A stretch of 64,000 nucleotides of DNA, from the NCBI RefSeq assembly GCF_000827885.1, contig NZ_JTKH01000023.1, positions 1-64,000 of the forward strand. The letters run 5' to 3'. The notes beneath the pieces were generated by a model. That model saw only the letters and a program-made list of their open reading frames with translations. It ran no database searches and was not told the origin of the DNA. Position 1 is the first letter of the stretch, and each line of letters opens with the position of its first letter. Below are positions 18,093-26,797 of this stretch, one piece after another. This DNA comes from Vibrio renipiscarius. GTDB taxonomy: Bacteria; Pseudomonadota; Gammaproteobacteria; Enterobacterales; Vibrionaceae. Made by a program: the position numbers and the translations under genes.

Positions 18093-19757
18093 ATGAGAAT
18101 AAATAAAGTCCACCGATTAGCACTAGTGATAATGGCAGCGATTAGTGCCCCTACAGCGTTTGCTGAACAAAAAAATCAGCTCACCATCGTCGCTGATTTC
18201 TATCCGACAATGATACGTAACTTTAACCCATACTTGGCAACGAACTTACGTACAACTACCGACTTTGTTTATGAGCCTCTAGTGATTTTCAATCAAATGC
18301 ACGGTAATAAACCCGTCATGCGTTTAGCTAAAAATTTCTATATGTCTGATGATCTAATGCAGGTGACATTTGAAATTAGAGAGGGCGTAAAATGGTCTGA
18401 TGGCAAGCCTTTTACGGCAGAAGATGTCGTGTATTCATTTCAGCTCATTCACGATAAACCAGAGCTTGACCCTAAAAGCATGGACCGTTGGGTCAAAAGT
18501 GTTCGCCAAGATGGCAATAACGTTATTTTTGAGTTGACGGAGGCGAACTCCAACCTTCCTTATGAAATCTCAACCATACCGATTGTTCCAAAACACATTT
18601 GGAAAGAGATTAAAAATCCTGAATTATTTACAAACGAAAACCCGGTGGGCTCAGGTCCATTTACAGAGATCGATACTTTTACTCCTCAATTGTATGTCCA
18701 ATGTCGTAACCCAAATTACTGGGATAACGACAACCTTGAAGTTGATTGTTTACGAGTTCCACAAATTGCCAATAACGATCAGTTACTCAACAAAATCATT
18801 CGATCAGAGCTCGACTGGACCAGTGCTTTTATTCCTGACGTTGATATGATTTATGCAGATCGCAACCCAAATCATAAATACTGGTATCCAGCGGCCAGTA
18901 CGCAAGCTTTTATGATGAACTTCAAATCACCACACGAAGGTAATAACGAAGCAATCAATAATATTGATTTCCGTCGCGCACTTTCTATGGTGATTGATCG
19001 CCAAAAGATCATCGATGTGGCGTTTTACGGTAACGGTATTGTCAATGATTATGCTTCTGGCTTAGGTAAGGGCTTAGAGTTCTGGGCTGACAGAGAAATT
19101 TATAATCAATACAAAGGCTTCAACACCTTCAATCTTGATGGCGCAAAAGCTTTATTAGATAAAGCCGGTTTTAAAGACATTGACGGCGATGGTTATATTG
19201 AAACCCCAACGGGTAAAAAAATTGAGATCGCGATTCAGTCCCCAACAGGCTGGACAGATTTCAATAACACCGTTCAATTGGGTGTTGAGCAACTGCAAAC
19301 CGCAGGTATAAATGCAAAAGCCAAAACCTCTGATTTTGCGGTTTATAACAAAGCAATGACGAGTGGCAATTATGATATGGCCTACACCAACTACTTTAAT
19401 GGTGCTGACCCATTCCGTTATTGGAATAGTGCTTATCATTCGCGCTATCAACAAGGTGCGAGCATGCCACGCTTCGCAATGCACTTCTTTAAAAATAATG
19501 ACTTGGACAACTTCCTTGATAGCTTCTACAAAACAGCCAATCAAGATGAGCAAAAAGATATTGCCCATAAAATCCAAAAAATTATTGCCGAAAATCAAAT
19601 TACGATTCCTGTCATGTCAGGGGTCGATGTCTACCAGTTTAATGAAACCCGTTATACCGGTTGGTGGAGTGCCGACAATCCGAAAGGACGCCCTCTTTCT
19701 TGGGCTGGTGTACCTGAGCGTTTGCTGCACGTATTAGATCTCAAACCAAAAGCATAA
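18093..19757 (+). CDS. Periplasmic solute-binding protein, oligopeptide/chitobiose-type ABC importer
   Basis: This family 5 binding protein delivers the substrate to the permeases encoded next. It has 554 residues with a signal peptide of about 24 residues (cleavage after PTAFA). Sequence features such as VKWSDGKPFTAEDV and RRALSMVIDRQ place it in the DppA/OppA family, which in vibrios also includes the chitin-oligosaccharide-binding protein. The ATG follows an AAGGAA site. The context (beta-mannosidase, glycosylasparaginase, aminopeptidase) suggests a glycopeptide or glycoasparagine ligand. A plain dipeptide or manno-oligosaccharide ligand is possible. Confidence 0.9.
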   Translation: MRINKVHRLALVIMAAISAPTAFAEQKNQLTIVADFYPTMIRNFNPYLATNLRTTTDFVYEPLVIFNQMHGNKPVMRLAKNFYMSDDLMQVTFEIREGVKWSDGKPFTAEDVVYSFQLIHDKPELDPKSMDRWVKSVRQDGNNVIFELTEANSNLPYEISTIPIVPKHIWKEIKNPELFTNENPVGSGPFTEIDTFTPQLYVQCRNPNYWDNDNLEVDCLRVPQIANNDQLLNKIIRSELDWTSAFIPDVDMIYADRNPNHKYWYPAASTQAFMMNFKSPHEGNNEAINNIDFRRALSMVIDRQKIIDVAFYGNGIVNDYASGLGKGLEFWADREIYNQYKGFNTFNLDGAKALLDKAGFKDIDGDGYIETPTGKKIEIAIQSPTGWTDFNNTVQLGVEQLQTAGINAKAKTSDFAVYNKAMTSGNYDMAYTNYFNGADPFRYWNSAYHSRYQQGASMPRFAMHFFKNNDLDNFLDSFYKTANQDEQKDIAHKIQKIIAENQITIPVMSGVDVYQFNETRYTGWWSADNPKGRPLSWAGVPERLLHVLDLKPKA

Positions 19758-19762
19758 TAAAA

Positions 19763-19794
19763 ATCACCGCAGCACAATTTAGAGTTGCGGTGAT
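19763..19794 (+). repeat. Intercistronic hairpin after binding-protein gene
   Basis: ATCACCGCA (19763-19771) pairs perfectly with TGCGGTGAT (19786-19794). It begins six bases past the binding-protein stop and 40 bp before the first permease. No long T tract follows. Hairpins at this point in importer operons commonly stabilise the binding-protein mRNA and lower permease expression; that role is inferred here. Confidence 0.65.
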
Positions 19795-19832
19795 CATTTA
19801 TCGTTCATATATATTTATTAGGAATGAATAAT

Positions 19833-20819
19833 ATGGGATTCTTTTTTCGGCGATTATCTTTTTATTTAGTTGCACTCTTATTTGCTGCAACGCTAAATTT
19901 TATTTTACCACGCGCAATGCCGGGCGATCCCGTCACTATGATGTTTGCTAATGCGACAGCTCACGTGAGTCCAGAACGTATTGAAGCCATGAAAAAGTTA
20001 CTTGGCTTTGTTGACGGACCTTTATATGAGCAGTATTTCTCTTACATCGCGAATATATTCACCGGTCAATGGGGGATATCAATAAAGTTCTATCCTTTAT
20101 CTGTCAACGAATTATTAGGCAGTGCTATTGGCTGGTCGCTTTTCTTAACAGGTACGGCGATCATTCTATCGTTTTGTATTGGCTCAGTAATGGGGATTTT
20201 TGCGGCTTGGCGTCGCGGAAGTCATTACGACAGTTTAATCTCACCCACGATGCTGGTCGTGCAATCCATTCCCGCCGTCGTCATTGCGATGTTGGTGATG
20301 TTCACCTTTGCCATCGGTTTAGAATGGTTCCCAACAGGCAATGCTTATACCTCAGGCACGACCCCAGACTGGTCAAGTTGGGCATTTTATAAAGATGTAA
20401 TGTACCACGCCGCCTTGCCATTATTGTGTGCCACTGTCAGCCAAATTGGTGGCTTCTTAATTAGCATGCGTAACAACATGATCAATCTCCTTAATGAAGA
20501 CTTTATCGTGATGGCGAAAGCGAAAGGCCTTAGCGAGAATCGGGTTATTTTTAACTATGCTGCTCGTAACGCCATGCTACCTAGTGTGACCGCGCTTTCT
20601 ATGGCTTTAGGCACTGCAATCAGTGGTCAATTGATTGTCGAAATGATCTTTAACTATCCTGGGCTTGGCACCGTACTACTCAATGCCATCCACGCCCGTG
20701 ACTATCAGGTTTTACAAGGGCAATTACTGTTAATGACACTCTTTATGCTGTTTTTTAACTTTGTGGCTGATTTATTCATTGTGGTGCTCGATCCCCGCAT
20801 TCGTAAGGGAGATAAATAA
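19833..20819 (+). CDS. ABC importer permease, DppB type
   Basis: An inner-membrane permease subunit with about six transmembrane helices; 328 residues from the chosen start. The C-terminal half has the binding-protein-dependent permease motif, near MAKAKGLSENRVIFNYAARN. The ATG at 19833 (MGFFFRRL) is preferred over 19824 because TTAGGA directly abuts the first ATG but is nine bases before the second. It pairs with the permease encoded next to form the channel. Confidence 0.9.
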   Translation: MGFFFRRLSFYLVALLFAATLNFILPRAMPGDPVTMMFANATAHVSPERIEAMKKLLGFVDGPLYEQYFSYIANIFTGQWGISIKFYPLSVNELLGSAIGWSLFLTGTAIILSFCIGSVMGIFAAWRRGSHYDSLISPTMLVVQSIPAVVIAMLVMFTFAIGLEWFPTGNAYTSGTTPDWSSWAFYKDVMYHAALPLLCATVSQIGGFLISMRNNMINLLNEDFIVMAKAKGLSENRVIFNYAARNAMLPSVTALSMALGTAISGQLIVEMIFNYPGLGTVLLNAIHARDYQVLQGQLLLMTLFMLFFNFVADLFIVVLDPRIRKGDK

Positions 20820-20820
20820 T

Positions 20821-21837
20821 ATGAAGGGTCTCATTCAGTTACTGGTGCGTAACCCAAAATCGTTAGCCGGTTTATGTATCCTAGTGGTTTTTGGTTTAGC
20901 CGCCATCTTTGCACCACTTATCACCCAACATGCACCCGATCGTGGAACTGGCAATCCCCATGAATATCCTGCATTTGTCGTTAAAGCCGCGCAAAATAAC
21001 CCTGATGGCTGGATTGCAACTCACCTTGCAACGAACAAACGTACCCTCTTAATGTCCCAAGATGCTGACCATATTCTTGGCACGACTCGTATGGGCCGCG
21101 ATGTATGGTCACAGTTGATCTACGGTGCGCGCACCTCCATAGCTGTCGGTCTTGGTGCTGGTGTAATGGTTTGTTTTCTCGCGACCTCTATTGGTATTTC
21201 TGCGGGGTACTTTGGCGGGAAAGTTGATGAGCTCCTGACAGCCGCAATGAATATCATGCTGGTTATTCCGCAACTGCCACTGCTGTTCATTATTGCCGCT
21301 TTTATTGGCCAAGCAGGGCCACTCACGATTGCGGTCGTCATTGCGATCACCTCCTGGGCTTGGGGGGCTCGCGTCGTGCGTGCCCAAACTTTATCTTTGC
21401 GGGAAAAAGAGTTTATTCGCGCCGCTGAAGTATTAGGCGAATCTTCATGGCGTATTATTGCGGTTGAAATTTTACCCAACCTAATGTCGATTGTTGGGGC
21501 GAGTTTTATCGGCTGTGTATTGCTGGCCATTATGACCGAGGCGAGTTTGTCATTCTTAGGTCTTGGCGATCCTAACGCGATTAGTTGGGGAGTCATGCTT
21601 TATAACGTGCAAACATCTTCATCAATGCTGGTCGGCGCTTGGTGGGAGATTCTAGCCCCATGTACCGCGTTAACCTTTATCGCGATTGGATTGTCACTGC
21701 TTAACTTTGCGGTTGATGAAATCGCTAACCCTCAATTACGTGCTCACAAAGAAGACCACAGCCCTCGTCCAATAACCATTGCTGACATGACTGACACTGA
21801 AATGCCTCATCCTGTTACTGAAAGTGGAGCGAAATAA
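20821..21837 (+). CDS. ABC importer permease, DppC type
   Basis: The second permease subunit, 338 residues. The start at 20821 (MKGLIQLLVRNPKSLAG) has a GGGAG site and lies one base past the previous gene; a longer in-frame form would overlap that gene. An N-terminal membrane helix is followed by an external segment of about 70 residues and then the conserved core (EKEFIRAAEVLGES motif). It overlaps the next ATPase gene by one base (TAATG), indicating coupling. Confidence 0.9.
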   Translation: MKGLIQLLVRNPKSLAGLCILVVFGLAAIFAPLITQHAPDRGTGNPHEYPAFVVKAAQNNPDGWIATHLATNKRTLLMSQDADHILGTTRMGRDVWSQLIYGARTSIAVGLGAGVMVCFLATSIGISAGYFGGKVDELLTAAMNIMLVIPQLPLLFIIAAFIGQAGPLTIAVVIAITSWAWGARVVRAQTLSLREKEFIRAAEVLGESSWRIIAVEILPNLMSIVGASFIGCVLLAIMTEASLSFLGLGDPNAISWGVMLYNVQTSSSMLVGAWWEILAPCTALTFIAIGLSLLNFAVDEIANPQLRAHKEDHSPRPITIADMTDTEMPHPVTESGAK

Positions 21838-22811
21838 TGGCGAATCCACAAATCTCTATTCGTAATCTGTGTGTCGATTACATTACCGCAGCGGGTGATG
21901 TGCGTGCGGTCAACAATGTCAGTTTTGACATAGGTAAAGGTGAGGTTTTCGGTCTTGCTGGTGAATCGGGTTGCGGCAAGTCAACGGTCGCTTTCTCGCT
22001 AATGCGCCTGCATAAGCCGCCAGCCTATATTACCGGTGGTGAAGTGATTTTTGATGGTCACGGCGACATTTTGAAAAAAACAGACGCCGAGATGTCTACC
22101 TTTCGCTGGCGTGAAATGTCGATGGTATTTCAAAGTGCAATGAATGCGTTAAACCCGGTTCTGACCGTGGAAGAGCAATTTTGTGATGTGATCATGCGTC
22201 ACACTAAGATGGACCGCAAACAAGCCATTCGCCGCGCTGAAAGTTTATTGGAACTGGTGGATATTCATCCTAACCGTCTACGGGATTACCCACATCAGTT
22301 CTCTGGTGGCATGCGTCAACGTTTAGTGATCGCGATTGCTCTGGCACTCGATCCTAAAATGATCATCATGGATGAGCCAACGACCGCCCTGGATGTCGTG
22401 GTTCAACGTGAAATTCTACAAAAAATTTATGCCTTAAAAGAAGAGTTTGGCTTTTCCATACTGTTTATCACACATGACTTGTCGTTGATGGTCGAGTTCT
22501 CAGACCGAATCGGCATCATGTATTCCGGTGAGCTCATTGAAATTGCACCATCAAAACAAATCCTCGAAGCCCCGTTCCACCCGTACACCGAAGGGTTAGG
22601 CAGTTCATTTCCACCGCTCACTGGGCCAAAGACGAAGTTAACCGGAATTAAGGGTAATCCATTAAATTTACTCGAAATACCGCGAGGTTGTCGCTTCCAA
22701 ACACGCTGTAACAAAACCCAGCCAGCGTGCTTTACGACGCCAACACAATTAAGTCAGATTGAGCCTGAACGTTTCTCAAACTGCCATCTGTTTACCAAAA
22801 TTGGTCAATAA
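21837..22811 (+). CDS. ABC importer ATPase, DppD type
   Basis: The first ATP-binding subunit, 324 residues, with Walker A GESGCGKST, signature SGGMRQR and Walker B IIMDEPT. The C-terminal oligopeptide-transporter extension includes the cysteine-containing motif GCRFQTRC. The start overlaps the stop of the upstream permease by one base. It works as a heterodimer with the next gene product on the cytoplasmic face. Confidence 0.92.
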   Translation: MANPQISIRNLCVDYITAAGDVRAVNNVSFDIGKGEVFGLAGESGCGKSTVAFSLMRLHKPPAYITGGEVIFDGHGDILKKTDAEMSTFRWREMSMVFQSAMNALNPVLTVEEQFCDVIMRHTKMDRKQAIRRAESLLELVDIHPNRLRDYPHQFSGGMRQRLVIAIALALDPKMIIMDEPTTALDVVVQREILQKIYALKEEFGFSILFITHDLSLMVEFSDRIGIMYSGELIEIAPSKQILEAPFHPYTEGLGSSFPPLTGPKTKLTGIKGNPLNLLEIPRGCRFQTRCNKTQPACFTTPTQLSQIEPERFSNCHLFTKIGQ

Positions 22812-22842
22812 ATGACGTCCGAAGCCGTATTTAGGAGGCACT

Positions 22843-23835
22843 ATGAGTAAGCCTATCGGAACACCGATCATCGAAGGTAAAAATCTGATCAAAGATTTTG
22901 CGGTGAGCAGTAATTCAATAAAAAAATCAACGATGCGAGCGATTAACGACGTCTCTTTCAAAATGTACAAGGGCCGCGGTTTGGCTGTTGTGGGTGAATC
23001 CGGCTCTGGTAAATCCACCACCGCCAAAATGATCGCCAAGATGTATCCCCCAACCGGGGGGCACATTGAATATTTTGGCCGTGACATTGAAACCATTACC
23101 AAGCGTGATGACCTGACTAAATACCGTCAAGGTGTACAAATGGTATGGCAAGACCCGTTTGGTTCGCTCAATCCTACTCATACGATTTTTCACCATCTCG
23201 CTCGCCCGTTGTTGATCCACAACAAAGTGCCCGCAGGGAATAAAAAAGAGCTTGAGCAAACCGTATATCACCTACTTGAGCAAGTCGGCCTGATTCCACC
23301 AGAAGCCACCGCCGCTAAGTTCCCTCACCAGCTTTCTGGCGGGCAACGTCAACGTGTCAACTTAGCTCGTAACATTGCGGTCGGCGCTGAGGTTGTTCTT
23401 GCCGATGAGCCCACATCCATGCTCGATGTGTCTATCCGTGCTGGTGTGCTTAATCTGATGGAAGAGATGAAACGTGAGCGTCAAATGGCGCTGCTTTACA
23501 TCACTCACGATATTGCCACGGCTCGATATATCGCAGAAGACTTAGCGGTGATGTATGTCGGTCACATGGTGGAATGGGGTGATGTGGATGAGATCATTCA
23601 CGCCCCTCAGCACCCTTACACCCAATTGTTGGTGTCAGCAGTGCCCGATCCAAGCAAATCGATTCATGAAAAGCTCAAAGGCAATCACGGTGAAATTCCA
23701 CTTTGGACGCCAGACAGTGTGGGATGCCCGTTTGCAGGACGATGCTTACACACAACACCGAAATGTCAGGAGGCACTGCCACCTGTTACCGAATTATCAG
23801 ACAACCACTTTGTACGTTGTTATCTCTTCGACTAG
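22843..23835 (+). CDS. ABC importer ATPase, DppF type
   Basis: The second ATP-binding subunit, 330 residues, with Walker A GESGSGKST, signature LSGGQRQR and Walker B VVLADEPTS, and the C-terminal motif GCPFAGRC of the family. A strong AGGAGG ribosome site precedes the ATG. It completes the five-gene importer (binding protein, two permeases, two ATPases). The M17 peptidase gene follows after 26 bp, so the operon continues. Confidence 0.92.
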   Translation: MSKPIGTPIIEGKNLIKDFAVSSNSIKKSTMRAINDVSFKMYKGRGLAVVGESGSGKSTTAKMIAKMYPPTGGHIEYFGRDIETITKRDDLTKYRQGVQMVWQDPFGSLNPTHTIFHHLARPLLIHNKVPAGNKKELEQTVYHLLEQVGLIPPEATAAKFPHQLSGGQRQRVNLARNIAVGAEVVLADEPTSMLDVSIRAGVLNLMEEMKRERQMALLYITHDIATARYIAEDLAVMYVGHMVEWGDVDEIIHAPQHPYTQLLVSAVPDPSKSIHEKLKGNHGEIPLWTPDSVGCPFAGRCLHTTPKCQEALPPVTELSDNHFVRCYLFD

Positions 23836-23861
23836 CGCAGAGATAAGCAGAGGAAATCAGG

Positions 23862-25253
23862 ATGTTTCAATTAGTATTTATTCGCATTAAAGACACTGGG
23901 TGCCAAACAACAAGAACCTTACACTTGGCGATGAGTGAAGGTAAAACACTGGACGTGAATCAGGACGTTGATGGATTCAACAGTGAAATAACAAAAGCAG
24001 GATATAGCGTCGCCGATCTGCAAGACATTGGTTACTTGCTCGCGTCAACGTTCAAGCAGGCACAGACACTTGAGCTTCATATCGATGATGACGTCTTGGC
24101 CTTACATTCGCCAACAGTGTGGGCGAAGTGGGTGTCATTGGGCTTAGCGCTATCTGCGTATGACTATAAGCACAGAGACAGTTTTCATCTCGAGCCAATC
24201 ATCAATGCGTTTGAGTTACAAACGGCCGAGCCGACATTGTCAGGTGCGTTTTTTGAAGGGCAAGTATTGGCGAAAAGTCAGCTTATTGCCCGTGAACTGG
24301 TGAACAAACCCGGCAACGTGATTTATCCCGAATCCTTCGTCAGTGCCGTGCAAGAACTGCCGATGGACAACACTCAATTGTCATTTTTGACTGAGTCTGA
24401 AATGCGTGAACAAGGCTTTGGAGGCCTCGTCGGTATCTCTCAGGGCAGTGACCGTGACGGCCGTATGTTGTGCTTGGATTACCATCCTGAAGGTGCACAA
24501 ACGACGATCGTCTTGGTCGGTAAAGGTGTCACGTTTGATACGGGCGGTATCAGTATCAAAGGGCAACTGCGCATGAGCACCATGAAAGTCGACATGGGGG
24601 GGGCGGCAGCCGTCGTGGGTGCATTGAATGCAATAACGCAATTGCACCTGCCTGTGCGTGTTATTGGTTTGTGTGGATTGGTGGAAAACATGCCATCAGG
24701 CGGTGCGATTAAGCCGGGGGATGTGGTCACCATGTTGTCTGGCAAAAGCGTCGAAATTATCTCGACCGATGCAGAAGGACGCATGGTATTGGCTGATGTC
24801 ATGCACTACGCGCAGCAAACTTACCAACCTGACTACTTGATTGATATCGCGACCCTGACGGGCGCAACGGGTGTGTCCTTAGGGAAGGCATTTGCCTCCT
24901 TAATGGGGAACAGTGACGAGTTGAAAACGCTGGCGAAGGTGGCGGGTGACAGTTGTTCTGAACCATTGTGGGAAATGCCGATTGGCACTGACCTCTTTGA
25001 AGCAGCACTGAAAAGTGATTTCGCCGATGTTCGCCATGGCAGCGAAGACGGTGATGCTGGTGCCAGTGTCGCTGCAACCTTCCTTAATCATTTTGTGTCA
25101 CCCGGCCAAAAGTGGATTCACATCGATTCCGCGGCCATGTCTTTGGGTATGACACATCGCAAGATCTATCCAAAAGCGGCCTCTGGATACGGCACATTTT
25201 TGCTAACCGCACTTTGCCAACACATTGCTTCTCATACTAATAATGATAAATAA
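23862..25253 (+). CDS. M17 family leucyl aminopeptidase
   Basis: A cytosolic dimetal aminopeptidase that removes N-terminal amino acids from short peptides. The 463-residue protein has the family signature as TDAEGR (usually NTDAEGR; here the first residue is Ser). Metal and catalytic residues are at the spacing of E. coli PepA: K221, D226, D244, D303, E305 and R307. The N-terminal domain is short and differs from housekeeping PepA, so this looks like a dedicated paralog. It lies between the importer and the glycosylasparaginase; a role in trimming residues from imported glycopeptides is inferred. Confidence 0.9.
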   Translation: MFQLVFIRIKDTGCQTTRTLHLAMSEGKTLDVNQDVDGFNSEITKAGYSVADLQDIGYLLASTFKQAQTLELHIDDDVLALHSPTVWAKWVSLGLALSAYDYKHRDSFHLEPIINAFELQTAEPTLSGAFFEGQVLAKSQLIARELVNKPGNVIYPESFVSAVQELPMDNTQLSFLTESEMREQGFGGLVGISQGSDRDGRMLCLDYHPEGAQTTIVLVGKGVTFDTGGISIKGQLRMSTMKVDMGGAAAVVGALNAITQLHLPVRVIGLCGLVENMPSGGAIKPGDVVTMLSGKSVEIISTDAEGRMVLADVMHYAQQTYQPDYLIDIATLTGATGVSLGKAFASLMGNSDELKTLAKVAGDSCSEPLWEMPIGTDLFEAALKSDFADVRHGSEDGDAGASVAATFLNHFVSPGQKWIHIDSAAMSLGMTHRKIYPKAASGYGTFLLTALCQHIASHTNNDK

Positions 25254-25263
25254 GGAAAACCCC

Positions 25264-26190
25264 ATGATTTTGCTCGCCAACTCAGAAGCCTACCCTGGCA
25301 TTGAAGAATCCGCTCGCCGCTTACAAGCTGGTGAAGAAGGGCTTCGCTCTTTAGTTGAAGGGATTAAATTAGTTGAACTCGATCCACGAGTGCGCACGGT
25401 AGGCTACGGTGGCTGGCCAAATGTGTTAGGTGAAATGGAGCTTGATGGTTCGGTTATGGATGGCGACAGCTTGCGCACTGGCGCGGTTGGCGCACTAAAA
25501 GGTTACATGCATCCAGTAGAAGTCGCGCACCATGTCATGACCGACCTGAACCATGAAATATTGGTCGGTGAAGGCGCGGCAATATTCGCCAAAGAAATCG
25601 GTGCGGTCGCGGGTGACAACCTGATTGAAGATTCCAAGCAAGTTTGGTGGGAAAAGCTCGAACAAGCGATGACGCCAGAAGAGCAAGCTGCCTTCCCGAA
25701 CGTACCGCTCGCACCGTTATCAAATAACGCGACCGATCCAGAACGCGTGCGTGATACCACGGTATTTTTGAGCAGCGACATCAATAAGAAAATCAGTGTT
25801 GCGACCTCTACGTCGGGTTGGGCGTGGAAATACCCAGGTCGTTTAGGCGACAGCCCCATCATTGGTGCTGGTTCTTATGCCGATAGCCGTTATGGTGCGT
25901 GCGCATGTACGCACACCGGAGAGATGGCCATTCGCTGTTCGACCGCACATTCCGTGGTGCTATATATGAAAATGGGGATGAGTTTGGATGAAGCGGTCTA
26001 TGAGGCCATTCGCGATCTCGATTACCTTAAAGACGGCTACACTGAAGGTGTCACTATTCATGCTATTGATTGCCATGGTAATCATAAAGTCGTGAGCTTG
26101 AACTGCCCTGGTAACATCACATACTGGTTCTGGCAAACCGGCATGGATAAGCCAGAAGAGCGCCAAGCTGAGGTCATTTTCACCAAGTAA
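25264..26190 (+). CDS. N4-(beta-N-acetylglucosaminyl)-L-asparaginase
   Basis: An Ntn-hydrolase predicted to split GlcNAc-Asn, giving aspartate and, after loss of ammonia, GlcNAc. The 308-residue protein aligns by motif with glycosylasparaginases: R-D-T165 as the site of autocleavage and nucleophile, then SVATSTSGWAWKYPGRLGDS, SPIIGAGSYAD and THTGE. No signal peptide is present, unlike the lysosomal enzyme and the periplasmic Flavobacterium enzyme, so it should act in the cytoplasm on imported substrate. The start at 25264 has an AAGGAAAA site; the longer frame from 25225 would overlap the peptidase gene. Plain isoaspartyl peptidase activity is a weaker alternative. Confidence 0.88.
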   Translation: MILLANSEAYPGIEESARRLQAGEEGLRSLVEGIKLVELDPRVRTVGYGGWPNVLGEMELDGSVMDGDSLRTGAVGALKGYMHPVEVAHHVMTDLNHEILVGEGAAIFAKEIGAVAGDNLIEDSKQVWWEKLEQAMTPEEQAAFPNVPLAPLSNNATDPERVRDTTVFLSSDINKKISVATSTSGWAWKYPGRLGDSPIIGAGSYADSRYGACACTHTGEMAIRCSTAHSVVLYMKMGMSLDEAVYEAIRDLDYLKDGYTEGVTIHAIDCHGNHKVVSLNCPGNITYWFWQTGMDKPEERQAEVIFTK

Positions 26191-26234
26191 CGGGTCATAT
26201 AATAGCAGTGAGAACAATCCCCCTACTCACTCAA

Positions 26235-26307
26235 ACAACGATGGCGGATGTGCGTAAGCCCAGCCATCATCGTTGTCACTAAAAGCCAATATATCGGCTT
26301 TTAGTGA
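26235..26307 (+). repeat. Two consecutive hairpins at operon end
   Basis: The first dyad pairs ACAACGAT with ATCGTTGT (26235-26242 and 26269-26276), with inner GGC/GCC pairing. The second is a perfect 12-bp stem TCACTAAAAGCC / GGCTTTTAGTGA (26276-26287 and 26296-26307). Neither is followed by a T tract. They probably mark the 3' end of the glycosylasparaginase operon, either as an RNA-processing end or as a factor-assisted terminator. No gene lies in 26191-26449. Confidence 0.55.
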
Positions 26308-26449
26308 GTCACCACCCCTCCACTTTGGCCAGCCGTTAGCTTCTACTCCGCGCGTCATAACATGACACAATCAAAGCAAATCCGCGATTAATTAAAGATG
26401 ATATCGTGCTAGGATGAGCTTATCTTTGATCCTGCGGTAAACACCTAAA

Positions 26450-26797
26450 ATGAAAAACAAAATTATTCCGTCGCAACAAACTCAAGACGATGCAATGAGT
26501 ATTGCAAAGGCCACTAAAAAGCCGGCACAAACAAAAGAACAAACCAAACTGATCGCCCAAGGTATCGAAAAAGGCATCGCGCTTTATAAGAAACAACAAA
26601 AAGAAAAATCACGCCAAGCAGATAAAGCGAAGAAAAAAGTACAGCGCACAAAACGCGTTGAAAATGAGAATCGTGACGAAGATCCACAACCCTTAACGGC
26701 ATCTAAACCCAACGCAACGAAAAGCTCTATACTGCCATGGAGTCTTCTTGCTCTCAGTTGGATAGGGTTCTTAATCTATGCGTCACAAACAATGTAA
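26450..26797 (+). CDS. DUF2956 family protein
   Basis: A 115-residue protein of unknown function. The N-terminal 75 residues are highly charged (Lys/Gln-rich, probable coiled coil) and a single membrane helix lies at the C-terminus (about 95-112), so it is likely tail-anchored in the inner membrane. The pattern resembles DUF2956, found in marine Gammaproteobacteria. It overlaps the following lipoprotein gene by 20 bp. Confidence 0.75.
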   Translation: MKNKIIPSQQTQDDAMSIAKATKKPAQTKEQTKLIAQGIEKGIALYKKQQKEKSRQADKAKKKVQRTKRVENENRDEDPQPLTASKPNATKSSILPWSLLALSWIGFLIYASQTM

